Origin: Lobulomyces angularis
Taxonomy: Eukaryota > Chytridiomycota > Chytridiomycetes > Lobulomycetales > Lobulomycetaceae
Reading direction: 5' to 3'
DNA: 64,000 nt
Assembly (NCBI GenBank): GCA_027604685.1
Contig: JADHYX010000043.1
Coordinates: forward strand, 17,151 to 81,150
Shown here: positions 1-12,595 of the stretch, one piece after another
How positions within the stretch are numbered: the first letter of the stretch is position 1
How the letters are laid out: each line of letters starts with the position of its first letter
Translations under genes and position numbers: made by a program
Notes under the pieces: model-generated
Seen by the model: only the letters and a program-made list of their open reading frames with translations
What the model was told of the DNA's origin: nothing
Databases searched by the model: none

Positions 1-1436
1 TGATTCTGAAACAGACGACTTCAAATAACTTTCTTCTTTCTTCAGGTATTCAGGTTTACTATCCTCGGTATCAACAAAATCTGCGAATTTTTCTATACTT
101 TCTGTATTTTGAGCGCTAAATATTTATAAAAAACTATTAAAGAATGCGCAGTTTAGTCTTACAAAGTTGGACACAAGGTGTTCTCATTAAATACAAATTT
201 CATTGATTTTGGACCATTGTAAGAATCCACAACTCCAACCAGATCCTTAATTTCATTAATTCCAATAACAGCATCCATCTTATTATTTTTTGAGTGGTTG
301 CTTCCAAATAAAAACATTTTTTTTTGATTTTTTTCATTAAATTGCAATGTTTCAGTTTCAGAATTTTTTTTGGTAATTAATTTTGAATTGCGGTACTTAG
401 TTATGAGGTTTTCCTTTTTAACTGACTTTCTAGAAGGAATCTTAAAAAATGAAGTATTGCTTTTGGTAGATGTTATGTTCGCTTTTTCTAATTTACAAGT
501 ATTCCAATCAACTTCCTCATGTTCTTTTTGATTATCTAAATCCTTCGGAGAAGGTTCAGATTTAAATTCGGTATTGCGGAATGGCAAAACATAGCATGTG
601 GCATCAATTGTTTCATATTCTTTCTCATCATTTTGTAAATTTTGGTTTTTACACTTTTCAGTGGACGAGTTAACGTCACCACTGTATTCCAAACCAGATA
701 TTTTTGATTTCTTTAAATTTGATAATTTTGAGACTAAGTCTATTGGATTACTAATTGGCTGGTGATGCGTTACGTTTGCATTTTTTAAAAAATCTTCACT
801 GAGGGATTCCTTTGATTTATTTTCAGTTTTTCTTAAAATATCTAATTCCTCATCCTCATAATCCTCACTATCGGAATAAGTTTTCTTTTTAAATATTAAA
901 TCCAGACTTGACCGATGGTGTAGGATACTTAAATGTGAACCAGATGTATTATTGGGTTGCAATTGACCTACAGTTTCATCCTCAACTTCGTGTCGATGAC
1001 TCTGAATGGGTTCTTGATGGCCGAATTGATCAACAGAGTTAAATTGTTTTAAAACATTTACAAGGTTACTTTTACTATTTACTTCTTCGTTCTTTAATTT
1101 TAAATTAATTAGCTTGAGCCTTGAATTTTTATTTGCGTGGTTATAATAATTATGCTTTGGACTGTAAAAAAAAAGGGAAGGTTTTTCATTGGAAATTGAA
1201 TGTCTGACAACTTCAACTGATTTTCTAGGTTTTTCTCTCCAAATTATCTTTTTTTTTGGTGGAACAGTAAATTTAACTTTCCTACAGAAATTCAATTTTA
1301 AGATGACTTATTATTTGAAATACCTTTTTGGTTTATTTGAGGTGCTGCTGCTGTTATCGGTAGGTTTTCTTAAAATAGACTTCTGGTGAGAGACATCGGA
1401 ACTTACTTCATTTGCTGTAAGATCCGAAATTATCAT
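1..1436 (-). CDS. Unrecognised charged, low-complexity protein (3' end outside window)
   Basis: I do not recognise this gene. Three exons can be joined in phase: 1436-1324 (ATG at 1436, start MIISDLTANEV), 1281-163, and 115-1, which is still open at the window edge. The introns are 42 and 47 nt and begin GTATTT and GTAAGA. The visible product exceeds 440 residues, is rich in Ser, Asn, Lys and Glu, and has no membrane segment or enzyme motif, so it is probably largely disordered. Residues just after the first splice read RKVKFTVPPKKK; RKVKF fits the RVxF docking consensus for protein phosphatase 1, which would make a PP1 regulator possible, but this rests on one short motif. A later start inside exon 2 is possible, but the upstream exon extends the frame cleanly and is preferred. 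Confidence 0.6.
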
Positions 1437-1776
1437 AGATATTATTAAAGAAGTTCAGCTAAAGAGCCAATGAAAAATGTAGTAAAGTTTAAATTTTCTA
1501 ATATTTTGAGGCACAGTTTTTGTGGCATATCATTACAGTTCAAATACTCAGTAAAAAGTGAGCATTAATTCTAACATTAAATCAGTGCTTATTGTTATAT
1601 CCGTTAAACAATAGTAATTTTCATATCTGTGTTCAGTAGGTCAAGGGAACCAAAAACAAATTTCTTAAATTGATTATGACAATTTTGAATCCAGCAACGC
1701 ATATCCGTAAATTCATTAACTGATAACAGTTCTTCAATAATACATGTTCATTAGTTATTTATTGATTAATAATTAT
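1437..1776. other. Intergenic spacer
   Basis: Spacer between two genes on the minus strand. It should hold the promoter of the left gene and the 3' flank of the right one. I see no open frame, RNA gene or repeat. Confidence 0.5.
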
Positions 1777-3231
1777 CTATTTAGTAAAAACAGCTATAAA
1801 GTAGCCACCAAGGGCAAATAGGGTGATAAAAAAAGTTAACAAAAACACTATTCCAAGAATTCTATTTGAGCGATTTTTTTTTTTTTCCCACTCTTTTAAA
1901 TCACTTGACATACCATTTCCAGGAATTTCTAATTTAACTTCGTTTGAATAACTAGCATCAATAATTTTGTTCTTTTTATTTTTACTATTTTCTGTAGGTT
2001 TTAAGCTATTTTTCTTAACTGCCACAGAGGAAGATTGCAGAGGTATAATTTGTTGAGATATCAATATTTTTTTTGGATTAATGTGATCATTTTTTAGCAC
2101 TTCTAAGATACTATTATCTAAAACTGCACTGTGGTTTTCTGAGTTTTCTTCAACCTCTGCAATTCTGTTTTCAACACAAAACTTCTTGTTGGTAAATCTT
2201 CTCCCTAGACTGTTAAAACTCTCTAAATCAGACAAAACCTCTGTTACCAAATCATCTTCTTTAATGTGTTGAGTAAAATGAAAGGCTTTATCATTAATAA
2301 AAAACCTTCTTTCATTTTCAATTTGAAATTCTGATGAACTTGATTTGAAATTATCCTTCGTGACTTCTCTTTTAACTGCGACTGAAGTATCTTTGTTAAT
2401 TACGGGTAACAGCAGAGAAGCATTGATATTTTTTTCATTATTTGCTGGAAGATTACCAAAAACTTGACTGTAAATGTCGGATGTATTAAAATTGCCGTTT
2501 CTGTCTACAAGTGATGTAAAATTACTACCATTACTTCTTGACCTGTAAATATCGGTTAACGATAAATCATACAGTTTCTGCTCCATGGGAACTTCCTGGG
2601 TAATAATTGCATGATCCGTATTGTACTCCACCAAATTAAAGTTCTTATGTAATTCTAAATCTTTGAAAGATTTTCTGGAGTTGTAAGTCTCATATCGTGA
2701 ATTAAATATTTTTGTACCAATGGAGCTGTTGCTTTTAACTTTATAAATGCTCCCCAGAGATTTTTCGTAAAGTTTGGTGTTATTGCGATTAATACCGGAT
2801 ATTATTGAGGAATTTAATGATTTTGAGCGCAACAAGTCATTATTGATAGCTCTTTCCACATCCCAGTTTGAGACGTTACTAAATGTATCTTCCATTTTAT
2901 TGCCCGTAATTGCCACATTATTATAATTCATATCCAAATAAAGTAAGAGATGTATTCTTGCATAATCATCATCTTCATGTATGTTTAGTATTTGAGATAG
3001 AGTTAGGTTGCCATCTTCAATTAAAGTTAACTTGATATTGCTATTTCCAATTGTAGAAGCGTTCAACCGAAGGTCGTTTGGATAAAGATATTCTTCGACT
3101 CTAAAGATATATACCTCTTCTGGATTCTCACTGAAATTAAGTTTGAAATCTTTAAAACATTCATGCTTGTTTGTGAGAATTGAAAACGGTTTCAAAGAGT
3201 TCCATTCTATTAAGTTCAAAATTAAATCCAT
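1777..3231 (-). CDS. Unrecognised protein with C-terminal membrane anchor
   Basis: Uninterrupted 484-codon frame starting at ATG 3231 (MDLILNLIEW). It has no family motif that I recognise. The N-terminal ~110 residues look folded, with alternating hydrophobic and charged residues; residues ~115-450 are Ser/Asn-rich and probably disordered. The last ~25 residues hold one strongly hydrophobic segment (GIVFLLTFFITLFALGGYFIAVF) preceded by a basic stretch (KEWEKKKNRSNR) and followed only by TK. With no signal peptide visible, this is the layout of a tail-anchored protein facing the cytosol from the ER or an outer organelle membrane. It lies upstream of, and on the same strand as, the charged protein at the left edge. 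Confidence 0.65.
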   Translation of the reverse strand: MDLILNLIEWNSLKPFSILTNKHECFKDFKLNFSENPEEVYIFRVEEYLYPNDLRLNASTIGNSNIKLTLIEDGNLTLSQILNIHEDDDYARIHLLLYLDMNYNNVAITGNKMEDTFSNVSNWDVERAINNDLLRSKSLNSSIISGINRNNTKLYEKSLGSIYKVKSNSSIGTKIFNSRYETYNSRKSFKDLELHKNFNLVEYNTDHAIITQEVPMEQKLYDLSLTDIYRSRSNGSNFTSLVDRNGNFNTSDIYSQVFGNLPANNEKNINASLLLPVINKDTSVAVKREVTKDNFKSSSSEFQIENERRFFINDKAFHFTQHIKEDDLVTEVLSDLESFNSLGRRFTNKKFCVENRIAEVEENSENHSAVLDNSILEVLKNDHINPKKILISQQIIPLQSSSVAVKKNSLKPTENSKNKKNKIIDASYSNEVKLEIPGNGMSSDLKEWEKKKNRSNRILGIVFLLTFFITLFALGGYFIAVFTK

Positions 3232-3642
3232 GACAAGTTACCAACTTCAGAAAGAGAATTACTCTCAATTTTGTGGAAGTTAATGTAAAAAAAACCTCAT
3301 AGAGTTAAGTCTTTCTCCTTTTTACCACCCCTTAAAAAATTTAAGCCAAATTTGTTTAAATATATCCATATAAAATTATAAATATATATTATTAATTTTA
3401 TTTTATTATATTCAAATATTAATTATGGCCAATATTTAGTTTTTTTTTTAAGTAATAGGTTTCTATAAATGTTTTACGTTTTGTTTTATTAAAAAAAAAT
3501 AAACTTTTTTGTTTTTTTTAAACAGAAAAAGAGAAATAAAATATTGTAAAAAAACTTATGGATAATAAATGTTATTATTGAATGATTAATCGAGACAATT
3601 GAGTACAACTCAATAAAGTAGATGCTTTACTCTGATAATAAT
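3232..3642. other. A/T-rich intergenic spacer
   Basis: Very A/T-rich, with homopolymer runs (~3340-3560). It contains the presumed promoter of the gene ending at 1777. No coding or RNA signal is seen. Confidence 0.5.
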
Positions 3643-4490
3643 TTAGACAGTTGCCTCAAAGATATTGGACAAGTTTGAGAACTCATCACCGCTTATTGCC
3701 TCCAAACAAACAATACGCAATTGGTTTCTTCTTCGTTAACGTAAGTCAACTAGAAATATTCGATAACTTCAGTAAGTCCTTAGAAACTTCAAATTTTTTG
3801 ACCATCTAAACATTGGATAATCCTTTTCAAGAATCAACTTTTTTGTGAACTGTTTCAGTTGCAAAACCTTTGTTTTTACAAATACTATTTGACTTTCAAT
3901 CCCATTAATGTTAATAAAACTGTTAGATACTCAATTTTATTTCCAGAATCTGAACTTTTAATTTTTTCCCAGTCAATTTCAAAGTTAAAACGAGCAAGCT
4001 GCTGCCACTTAAGATCTCCCAAATTGTTTTGAGTAATTGTTGCCGTTTCGACTGTTTTTGAATTTCATTGGTACCTGAATTTCACATAGATTCAAGCAAA
4101 TCTATTTATTCTTATTTTTTAACTTTAAGGAACAAAATTACGCCGAACCTATCAACGTAAAAAAAGGTGTAAACGGCTAAAGTATATTTTTTTATAACTG
4201 TATTGTATCAGCGTTTTGTTAGGGCGAAAGTTTTGCTTTCTTCATTTTCCTTTTTTCAATACTCTGTTTCATATCTTTAAAAATGACTTTTGCTGCTACA
4301 AAACTGTTAACGAAACCTCTAGAGTTTTACACTATTTTTTTGTGAATTCTCTTTCCACTTCTTCAATAGCTCATCTCAAATAACTTTCACTCAACTTAAT
4401 ACTATTCAAGACAAGAGTAAACTTTAATTAGGAACGTTTTTTGAATGCTTATCAATCTGAAGCAATGACATAGAAATTAAATTTAATATA
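3643..4490 (-). pseudogene. Probable decayed protein-coding gene, family unknown
   Basis: This stretch is less homopolymer-rich than true spacers and carries coding-like fragments on the minus strand in changing frames. Fragments include one of ~56 codons around 4055-3875 (contains LKWQQLARFNFEIDWEK), one of ~40 codons around 3878-3765 (contains KQFTKKLILEKDYPMFRW), and a C-terminal-looking piece ending at a stop at 3643-3645 (LRIVCLEAISGDEFSNL). One step between frames could be a 38-nt GTA...AG intron, but others coincide with stops and lack usable donors. I infer an eroding gene with several frameshifts. A real gene with unusual introns is the alternative. Confidence 0.35.
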
Positions 4491-4666
4491 CTTCCAGTTT
4501 TTCTAAAATAATATATCGAAGTTTGTTTATGTCAACAAATACCATATTTATAATTTTTTTTAATTTTTTTTGAACATTAACTTTTTTGATTTCAATTAAA
4601 ATTTGTCATAAATTGCGGAGAAAATCATTTAATAAATCAAAAAGTATAATCAATTCCATCACAAAT

Positions 4667-6603
4667 ATGTCAGAGGAAAAAACAGTAACTAATCCTTAAT
4701 TTTCTACCATCTAAATTCCGCAACTTAGATTTGGGTTCTGGACTATGGAGCCGGAAATATTCTATCACTCCAAAATGCCCTGGTAAAGTTAGGCTATAAG
4801 TTTATAATGATTAACAAAAAAGATGACTTTAAAGTAGCTAAGGTAATAAAGATAATAAAAACAAATTTCCTTTAATTTACTTTTTACAGAAAATCATATT
4901 TCCAGGTGTAGGAGCATTTGGTCCTGCAATGGAGAGATTAAAACAATTAGGATTTTTTGACTTGTTAAAAGATTTTATTAACTCAGGTAAACCGTTCATG
5001 GGAATATGTGTTGGGATGCAGTTTCTTTGTGAAGGCAGTGAAGAGTCCGACGGAGTTAAAGGATTAGGCTTAATCCCAGCATCCTGTACCAGATTTAATG
5101 CTGATACAAAAGTAACTTTCAAAAATTTTCGCAGTTAATTATTGCTTTTGTTTTTGACAGGCAGTGCCACACATGGTAGTTATAAATTATTTTTTTTAGG
5201 TGCAATTTTTTATTCAAGTTAGGGATGGAATATTGCAGCCAACGGCTCTCCAGATAGTGCTACATATATAAATCACAATAAAAATGATACCAGTAATGAA
5301 TTAAATTTTTTATTTTAAATTAAATATTTCATTGTTTCATATTTTAGAGTACTATTTTGTTCACTCTTATGGCATCCTCTATAATGAAAAAAGCAATTCA
5401 AACTTAAAAGAATGGATTTATTCCTTAACAACTTACAAAAACGAAACATTTGTCTCGTCTGTTAGAAAAGGAAATGTTTTCGCAACTCAATTTCATCCTG
5501 AAAAAAGTGGGTGGGCAGGACTGAAGGTTTTGAAAAGCTTTTTAGAGACTGATGTGTTGCAGGGTCCCGAGTTTATCCATTTTGCACCTCTATGTGCATT
5601 TACAAATAGAATTATAGCTTGTTTGGATGTTAGGTACCATTATTAACATTTTTAACACATCATTATTTTTCAAAATTTAATTTTTTAAAGAGAAAATGAT
5701 GATGGAGATTTAGTAGTAACAAAAGGAGATCAATATGATGTAAGAGAGAAAACTGAAACTGGATCCATTAGGAATATGGGAAAGCCTGTATCGTTAGCGC
5801 AACAATATTTTAATGATGGAGCTGACGAAATCACCTTTTTAAATATTACATCTTTTAGATCAATGCCTTTACATGATTTACCGATGTTAGAAGTTTTAAA
5901 AAAGACCAGTGAGGAAGTTTTTGTACCATTAACAATTGGCGGTGGAATTAGAGATTTGAAAAACCCATCAGGTGATTTAATTCCTGCTATAGATGTGGCT
6001 AGAGAATATTTTCGTTCCGGTGCTGATAAAGTTTCTATCGGATCTGATGCAGTATTTGCAGCAGAAGAATTTCTGAAATCAGGGAAAGTTTTGACTGGAA
6101 CTTCCTCCATTGAGCAGATCAGCAAAGTTTATGGCAATCAGGCTGTGGTTGTTTCTGTCGACCCACGTCGAGTGTATGTGTCCTCACCAATTCCTAATCA
6201 TACTTGTATTGAAACACAATTTCCTGGACCGCGAGGTGAAAAGTTTTGTTGGTACCAATGTACTGTAAAAGGGGGTAGAGAAACAAGAGATGTAGACGTA
6301 GTGCAATTGACGCAGTCGTGTGAAATCTTAGGATGTGGTGAAATTTTACTGAACTGCATGGACAAAGATGGAACAAACTCAGGTTTTGATCTGGAACTAA
6401 TCAAGTTAGTGAAAAGTTCTGTTAACATACCTGTTATTGCATCCAGTGGTGCTGGTAGGGTTGAAGATTTTCATTTTGCTTTTTTGGAAGGTGTTGAGGC
6501 AGCACTTGCTGCTGGAATTTTTCACCGTAAAGAAGTACCAATATTTAATGTTAAAAAGTATTTAAAAGATTTAGGATATAGTGTTAGATTTGATTTTGAT
6601 TAA
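4667..6603 (+). CDS. HIS7: Imidazole glycerol phosphate synthase (glutaminase-cyclase fusion)
   Basis: Joins the amidotransferase (HisH) and cyclase (HisF) activities that make imidazole glycerol phosphate and AICAR in histidine synthesis. Seven exons join in phase: 4667-4684, 4729-4842, 4890-5111, 5161-5175, 5223-5292, 5348-5633 and 5691-6603, giving 545 residues, close to fungal His7. The glutaminase half shows DYGAGN, the oxyanion strand PGVGAFG, nucleophile Cys in GICVGMQ, and His/Glu in FHPEKSG. The cyclase half shows [21 protein letters not shown] and IASSGAG. Exon 1 is only 18 nt and exon 4 only 15 nt. The glutaminase domain has a short Asn/Ser-rich insertion after MGWN ([16 protein letters not shown]). 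The fused architecture is that of fungi and plants. Confidence 0.95.
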
Positions 6604-6697
6604 ATATCAATTTAAAATATAAGTTTTGTATTATTTTGCAAAAAAAAAAAAAAATTAGTGGTTTTAAAAAAAATTTCACAGTGATCCATTAACTTTA

Positions 6698-9185
6698 ATG
6701 ACTGGGAGTAAAGTAACATACTATTATGATAGGTAATTTAAAAAACATAAAAATAGAGAGAATTAAGGCAGTGGAATTCACTATTTTCAATTAAATATTC
6801 TTAATGATACTTGGAATTTGATCTTGAAAAAGTTCTTTAGACTGACATTATGTTTTTTTCTTTAAATATCAAAGTATACCTCTAAAATAGACTAAACCAG
6901 TGTTATTTCTTTTTTAAATCATGAGATTACAAAAAGTTGAATCAGAATTTTTTTTCTTCAACCCAAAAATAAAACATTAATATTTATTTTTTTACTTTAA
7001 AATAAAGCTCAATTGGAAATTTTCACTATGCTGCGCAGCATCCAATGAAAGTAAACAGAAAGAGATAAATTTTACAAAATTGTCCATTTTTTAAGCAACT
7101 TGCATTCTTCCTATTTCTTTTATTTATGTTAAAAAAATTGATTAACTATAAATCATTTTTTTTCTTTAGCCCCACAGAATTAGAATGACTCATAATCTTG
7201 TTACAAATTATGGATTATACAAAAAATTAGAAATTTGTGTAATATTAATTATTGAAAATTTGAATATAGCTGGAATTTAATTTATTATATCGAATATAGC
7301 GCCCAACACCTGCGACTATTAGGGAAATGACCAAATTTCATACAGACGAATATATAGACTTCTTATATAGAATATCCCCAGAAAATACAGAAGAAATTCA
7401 AAAATATCAGCAAAAATGTAATTTTCAATTGGATTGATTATTTCATTTTTTATAATTGATTTACTTATTTTTAAATTTTAGTTAATGTTGGGGACGACTG
7501 CCCAGTGTTTGATGGATTATTTGAATTTTGCGCCTTATCCGCTGGAGGCTCTTTATGTAAATTTATCAATGACTTATATTTTTATTCAATTTTTTGTTTT
7601 ATAACTGAAATTTTTAGCTGCTGCAAATAAACTGAACAAAGGAGACAGTGACATTGCTATAAACTGGGGAGGAGGATTACATCATGCCAAAAAGAGTGAA
7701 GCTTCCGGATTTTGCTATGTAAATGATATTGTTTTGGGAATTCTAGAGCTCTTAAAGTAATAAATATTGCTAAAATGTTTGTTATAAAAGCATTATTTGA
7801 AGGATTCATCATAGAGTATTGTATATTGATATTGATATCCATCACGGGGATGGAGTGGAAGAGGCTTTTTTTACTACAGATCGAGTTATGACCGTTTCCT
7901 TTCATAAATATGGCGAATTTTTTCCTGGCACTGGAGATTTAAGTGTAAGTTGTGGTAAAATAAAATTTACTTAGAGGTAACTAGGATATTGGGCATGGAA
8001 AAGGTAAAAATTATGCAGTAAATGTTCCGTTGAAAGAAGGCATCAATGACGAATCCTATAAAAATGTTTTCCGGCCGGTAATGCAACATGTGATGGAATT
8101 TTTCAGGCCTGGTGCTGTTGTATTACAAATGGGAGCAGATTCATTATCTGGAGATCGCTTGGGTTGTTTTAATTTGTCAATGAAAGGTAGTTCGCAAGAA
8201 ATTTGAGAAAAACATTTAAAATCTAATTACTGCTTTCCTTAGGACATGCTCAAGCCTTAGAATATATGAAAACTTTTAACGTTCCTTTGATGGTATTAGG
8301 AGGAGGAGGATATACAATAAGAAATGTCGCTAGGGCGTGGACCTACGAGACTGCCATGGCTGTTGGCGAAGAATTACCAGAACTATTACCTTACAATGAC
8401 TACTTTCAATACTACGGTCCTGACTTTAGATTAGATGTACCGTCTAATAATATGGAAAACATGAATACAAGGGAATATCTTGAAAAATTAAAGTAATCAC
8501 TTTTTTTTGGCTATTTCAGTTTTAATAATTTTATATTTTTTAGATCAAAAGTTATTGAAAACCTTCGTCATACCACATTTGCACCTAGTGTTCAAATGCA
8601 AGGTATGTTTTACTTTTTTTAAATCCGATTTTCAATTATTCAATATTATTGAAGAGGTTCCAAAATACAATTATTCTTCTGATGAAGATGATGATGACCT
8701 AAATGACAAAGATATTAAGATTACACGTATTTCTTTTCTTTATTCGTTTTAATTTTTACGTAAATTTTGCAGAGAAAGCTTCGGATAAACACAGGGTCCC
8801 TGAAACCGAGTTGTCGGATTCAGAGGATGAAGTAGGCGATAATAGAAAGAACAAGAGGAGCTACAGAATTAATCCTTCATCAAAAGAAAAAAATAATGTT
8901 ACTGATTCGTCAAGCTTAGGAAACGATAATAATAAAAAAGAGATTAGCACAACAAAAGATGTAATCCAGGAAAATAATTTCTCGCCTACAAAATCTTACA
9001 TATCAAAAACTAATGGTGACGAAGAAAAGGTGGGGACAATCGAAAGTGTAGAATTAACTGGGGAGAATAATGAAAAACTTGGTAACTTGAATAAAGAGGA
9101 GGTTGAAAAAGTTGAGAAGTTAGTTAGCGAAGATAGTATGGTTATTGATAGTGTTGAAAATATAGAAAAGATGGATGAAACTTAA
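6698..9185 (+). CDS. RPD3: Class I histone deacetylase (Rpd3/HDAC1 type)
   Basis: Zn-dependent lysine deacetylase of the Rpd3/HDAC1 class, catalytic subunit of Sin3-type corepressor complexes. Twelve exons join in phase (first 6698-6732 [11 protein letters not shown], then 7008-7050, 7170-7238, 7300-7417, 7482-7556, 7618-7756, 7803-7944, 7985-8186, 8243-8492, 8544-8602, 8655-8726, 8773-9185) for 538 residues. Conserved segments include [19 protein letters not shown], the metal site in [45 protein letters not shown] and [13 protein letters not shown] with its catalytic Tyr. The C-terminal ~150 residues form an acidic Ser/Asp/Glu tail with SDSEDE, resembling HDAC1. Intron 1 is ~275 nt, far longer than most here. 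Confidence 0.95.
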
Positions 9186-9531
9186 TGAATTATTTTTTAT
9201 TTTTTAGCATATAGTAACTTTAATAAAATATGTTTCTTTCTATTTTAAATATTAGTAGCGACTAACATAAAACTGTACGTACAAATTAATGATAATTAAT
9301 ATATTAATTCTCTACTAATTTTGACTTTTTGCCATAAAGAGGTTTTTTTTTTTTTTTCCATCGCCAAAAAAAAAGAAAAGAAAAATGATTTTTTTATTGA
9401 TTGGTGAGGATCACCATAAAAAAATTTTATTTCCTATTTAACTGAAAAAAACTATAAAAAAAATTTTTTATAATATATTGCACATTATAATAAAAATTAG
9501 TTCAGGTTGTTGAGTTAAAAAAAAATAAGTT
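9186..9531. other. Intergenic spacer
   Basis: A/T-rich gap between two genes on the plus strand. It holds poly-T and poly-A runs near 9342-9382 and the presumed promoter of the Gln-rich gene. No further gene is seen. Confidence 0.5.
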
Positions 9532-12252
9532 ATGCTGTTGGGCTCACATAAGGAGGAATTTGATCGCTTTTACAAAGTATTTAAATATTTATGATAAAAA
9601 ACAAAAATTTAATTTATTTATAATTTTCAAAGGCTTGCCAGGAATGGGAAGCCAATTCTAATTGGAACTGGCTACAAACAATTAGATCTAAAGGGGAGTT
9701 AAGCACTTTAGTTAGGAATTTAATTAACGTCAATAATGATGCAACAGGTCAGAAAAGCTTAAAATTAAGTGATGATTTGATATTTCGCTGGATAAATTAT
9801 GCCAGTTCAAATTTTACTGCATTTGCCAAATGGATTCAAGGTAGTAAACCTATATTATTAAATCAAATATTTTTAAAAATTTTGTAGACCATACTGACGA
9901 AAAAATTGCAAGCAACGCTGAGCAGCAACAAAATGAAGTAGTAAATTTGTACAATATTAATAATAATGGGATTACCAAAAGCTGCAATAACACTGGAAAC
10001 AATAGTAATCTTCAACAACTTTCTGCTTTATACAATATAACCAATAATACCAACGCAGCAAATTTTAATGTTGGCAATGTAAATATTAGTTTAACTAGCC
10101 AAAATCAAATTCAGAGCAATCAATTTCATCACCAAGAACAAAAAGTTCTTCATCAAAACACAAATGATGCAATTAGAAGCAGTAAGCTTTGGCAAACTTC
10201 CTCTATTATTCCGAACACCGGTGGAAAAAGTGAATATAAAAAGAATAAAATAAAAACTATAAAACATCACATAATAATTTCATAAACTAATAAATTACTA
10301 CTATAATAAAAGAGAGTAAAGGGCCGGCCGTAGCTGCTGAACCAGGATCAAATAAAAATTATCGTCAACAATTACATCACTGTGTTATACCACTTTCATC
10401 GGCTACCACAAAGCAAAAAAAACCATCTAAAAAAGTACAAGCAGCTTTACTTGCAGCCCAAGTTTCACAAGCCGTTTTACAGGCAAGTAATAATTCGTCT
10501 GCCGTGACTCTTCAAAGTAATTCCTCTCAATGCCAAAAGAATAATAGTACACCAACAAATACTCCAATATTACAACAAACCTCTAACACACTGGCTACCC
10601 CTACTGTCAGCAGCCACACACCTTCTCCCTTAAGTAATATTAATGTTGCTAGTCACACGAATGGCAATGGATTTGCACCGAGATTCAACCTTTTTCAGCA
10701 ACAACAATTAAGCAACCAGCAAGGTACTGGGGTATTCTGTATTTCATCAAATAATGCCACATTGGAACCGAAAAATCTTCTTCAGCAAAATAATAATTCG
10801 CAACTTCCTAGTTACTTGAACCAAAATCAGCAACATTTTTCTCCAAACTGTAATGTAAGTCAGTTAAGAGTAAATCAACAATTTCAGCAAAATAGCAATT
10901 CCAATAAAATTCAACTTTCACTACTTAGTCAGCAACAGCATATTGCAGTATTGCAAAATAGTTTAAATTTTTGCAATCAGCAGCAAATGATGCAACAGAA
11001 CATAGCAAATGTAGGACGCAGACTGCCACAGCGGCATTCAGCGAACATGGTGCCTCAAAGCCTGAAACAACAGTTGAGCAACCATAGCAATATACTTCAA
11101 ACTCAACTAATTAATCTCCAGGCAAATTGCAGTGGAAGTTCTTTGCCTCAACAGAAGGTGCATTTCCCATCAACACCACACCAAATCTTATCTCAAGTAC
11201 CTACAAATTCTTTTTTTCAAGATTATCAGGGCGGTACGGACCAGCTTTTGTTTAATCACCAACAAAATTTATTTGAAACCCAAGCACAATCATCTCAACT
11301 TGCAAGTAACATTGATATTGAAAATAGAGAAGTAGACTGCAGTAGTAGTGCTTCCATTGTAAATACGCCAACATTAAATAAAGCTAATGCTTCCACTTCG
11401 AAACCTCAAAGTAATAATGACACAAAGTTAAGTTCTTCAGAAGATGCACTAGACACTATTACACCAACTAATTTGGAAAAAAATACTTCCCAGTCAAAAG
11501 ATTCAGATGTTCCATGTGTATCATCTTTTGTAAATGCTCCGACTTTCAGTTCCAACAAGACTATTGTATCTCCAACAACGAATTTTTTTTATAGCAACGC
11601 ACCAATTGCTGAAAATTCAGTTATTACAAATGTTACAGCTTTTTCTGACAATGGAATCCAACCGTCAAATGTTCTTGTTTCCCATACGAATCATATTAGT
11701 ATCCCCCAGCAACTAATGCAACAGATCAATAGTCAAGAATATTTATCTCAACTTCCCTATTCCCATCCTAATATTTCTTCTGACATCCCTGTTACTACTA
11801 TGGCTGGATCTAATCCTTTTAAAGCAACTAACGGTGTCTGTCTTGCAACGGTACAGCCGCCCAGCCAACCATTTTTAGGTAGTAATTTCGTTTCAAATAA
11901 AGTAACAACAGCCTTTACCACACCGTTAATCCAAAAAACGTTGCCATCAAATAACTATCACTTGCAAGAGCAATTTATTCCTCCACAAAATCAAATCAAA
12001 AGTATGCTTTTGCAGCAGCACCAACAGAAGACACAACAAGTTGAATTTATGAAAATTCATGATCACAAAATAAGAATGGAAAACGATGTTTATTTTAATA
12101 AAATGTTTAAACTTGTAAAATCCAAGGATGAGTTATTTTCCAGACCATTTTATGCAAATGAAGGCGTAATTGATAATATTGTGGATGAAGTAGTTGTCGG
12201 CCTGAACCCTTTCTATGACTTTTTAACTAGATTTGAAGATAATTTACTTTAA
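9532..12252 (+). CDS. Large Gln/Asn-rich protein, possible transcriptional regulator
   Basis: Four exons join in phase: 9532-9576, 9633-9840, 9888-10229 and 10322-12252 (841 residues). I do not recognise the family. The N-terminal ~85 residues look folded and Trp-rich (CQEWEANSNWNWLQTIRSK, then FRWINYASSNFTAFAKWIQG). Residues ~100-750 are low-complexity Gln, Asn, Ser and Pro with many QQQ runs. The last ~70 residues again look folded (KIHDHKIRMENDVYFNKMFKLVKS) and end in a conserved-looking acidic segment. A folded N-terminus plus a long Gln-rich body is typical of transcription activators and Mediator or SAGA components; that role is inference. The last intron (10230-10321) has donor GTGAAT. 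Confidence 0.7.
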
Positions 12253-12595
12253 ACTTCAATTTTTTATAAGTTGTGATTTGTATATATAGTTACATAGGGT
12301 ACAAAAAATTTTTTAAGCAGTAAAATTCAAATGTGGTAAAATTATAATAAAAATGTTATCTATTTATCTACTCCTTTTTGTAAGTTTACAATAATACTTT
12401 TGGTTGACTTATAAATCGTAGCACATTAGTAGAAGGAATTCTTTTTTTTTTTTAATTAAATGTATTTATTTTAATATTTTCAGAATAAAAGAGTGAAATA
12501 AAACTGACGGTATTCTATTTTTATAATTAAAAATTAAGATAAAAAAACGTGAAAGGATTTCTCTTAAAATAACAAGCGTGGAGGTAAGAAAGCAG
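12253..12595. other. Convergent 3' spacer
   Basis: Gap between the ends of two convergent genes. It carries A/T-rich sequence with AATAAA-like signals on both strands and no coding evidence. Confidence 0.5.
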
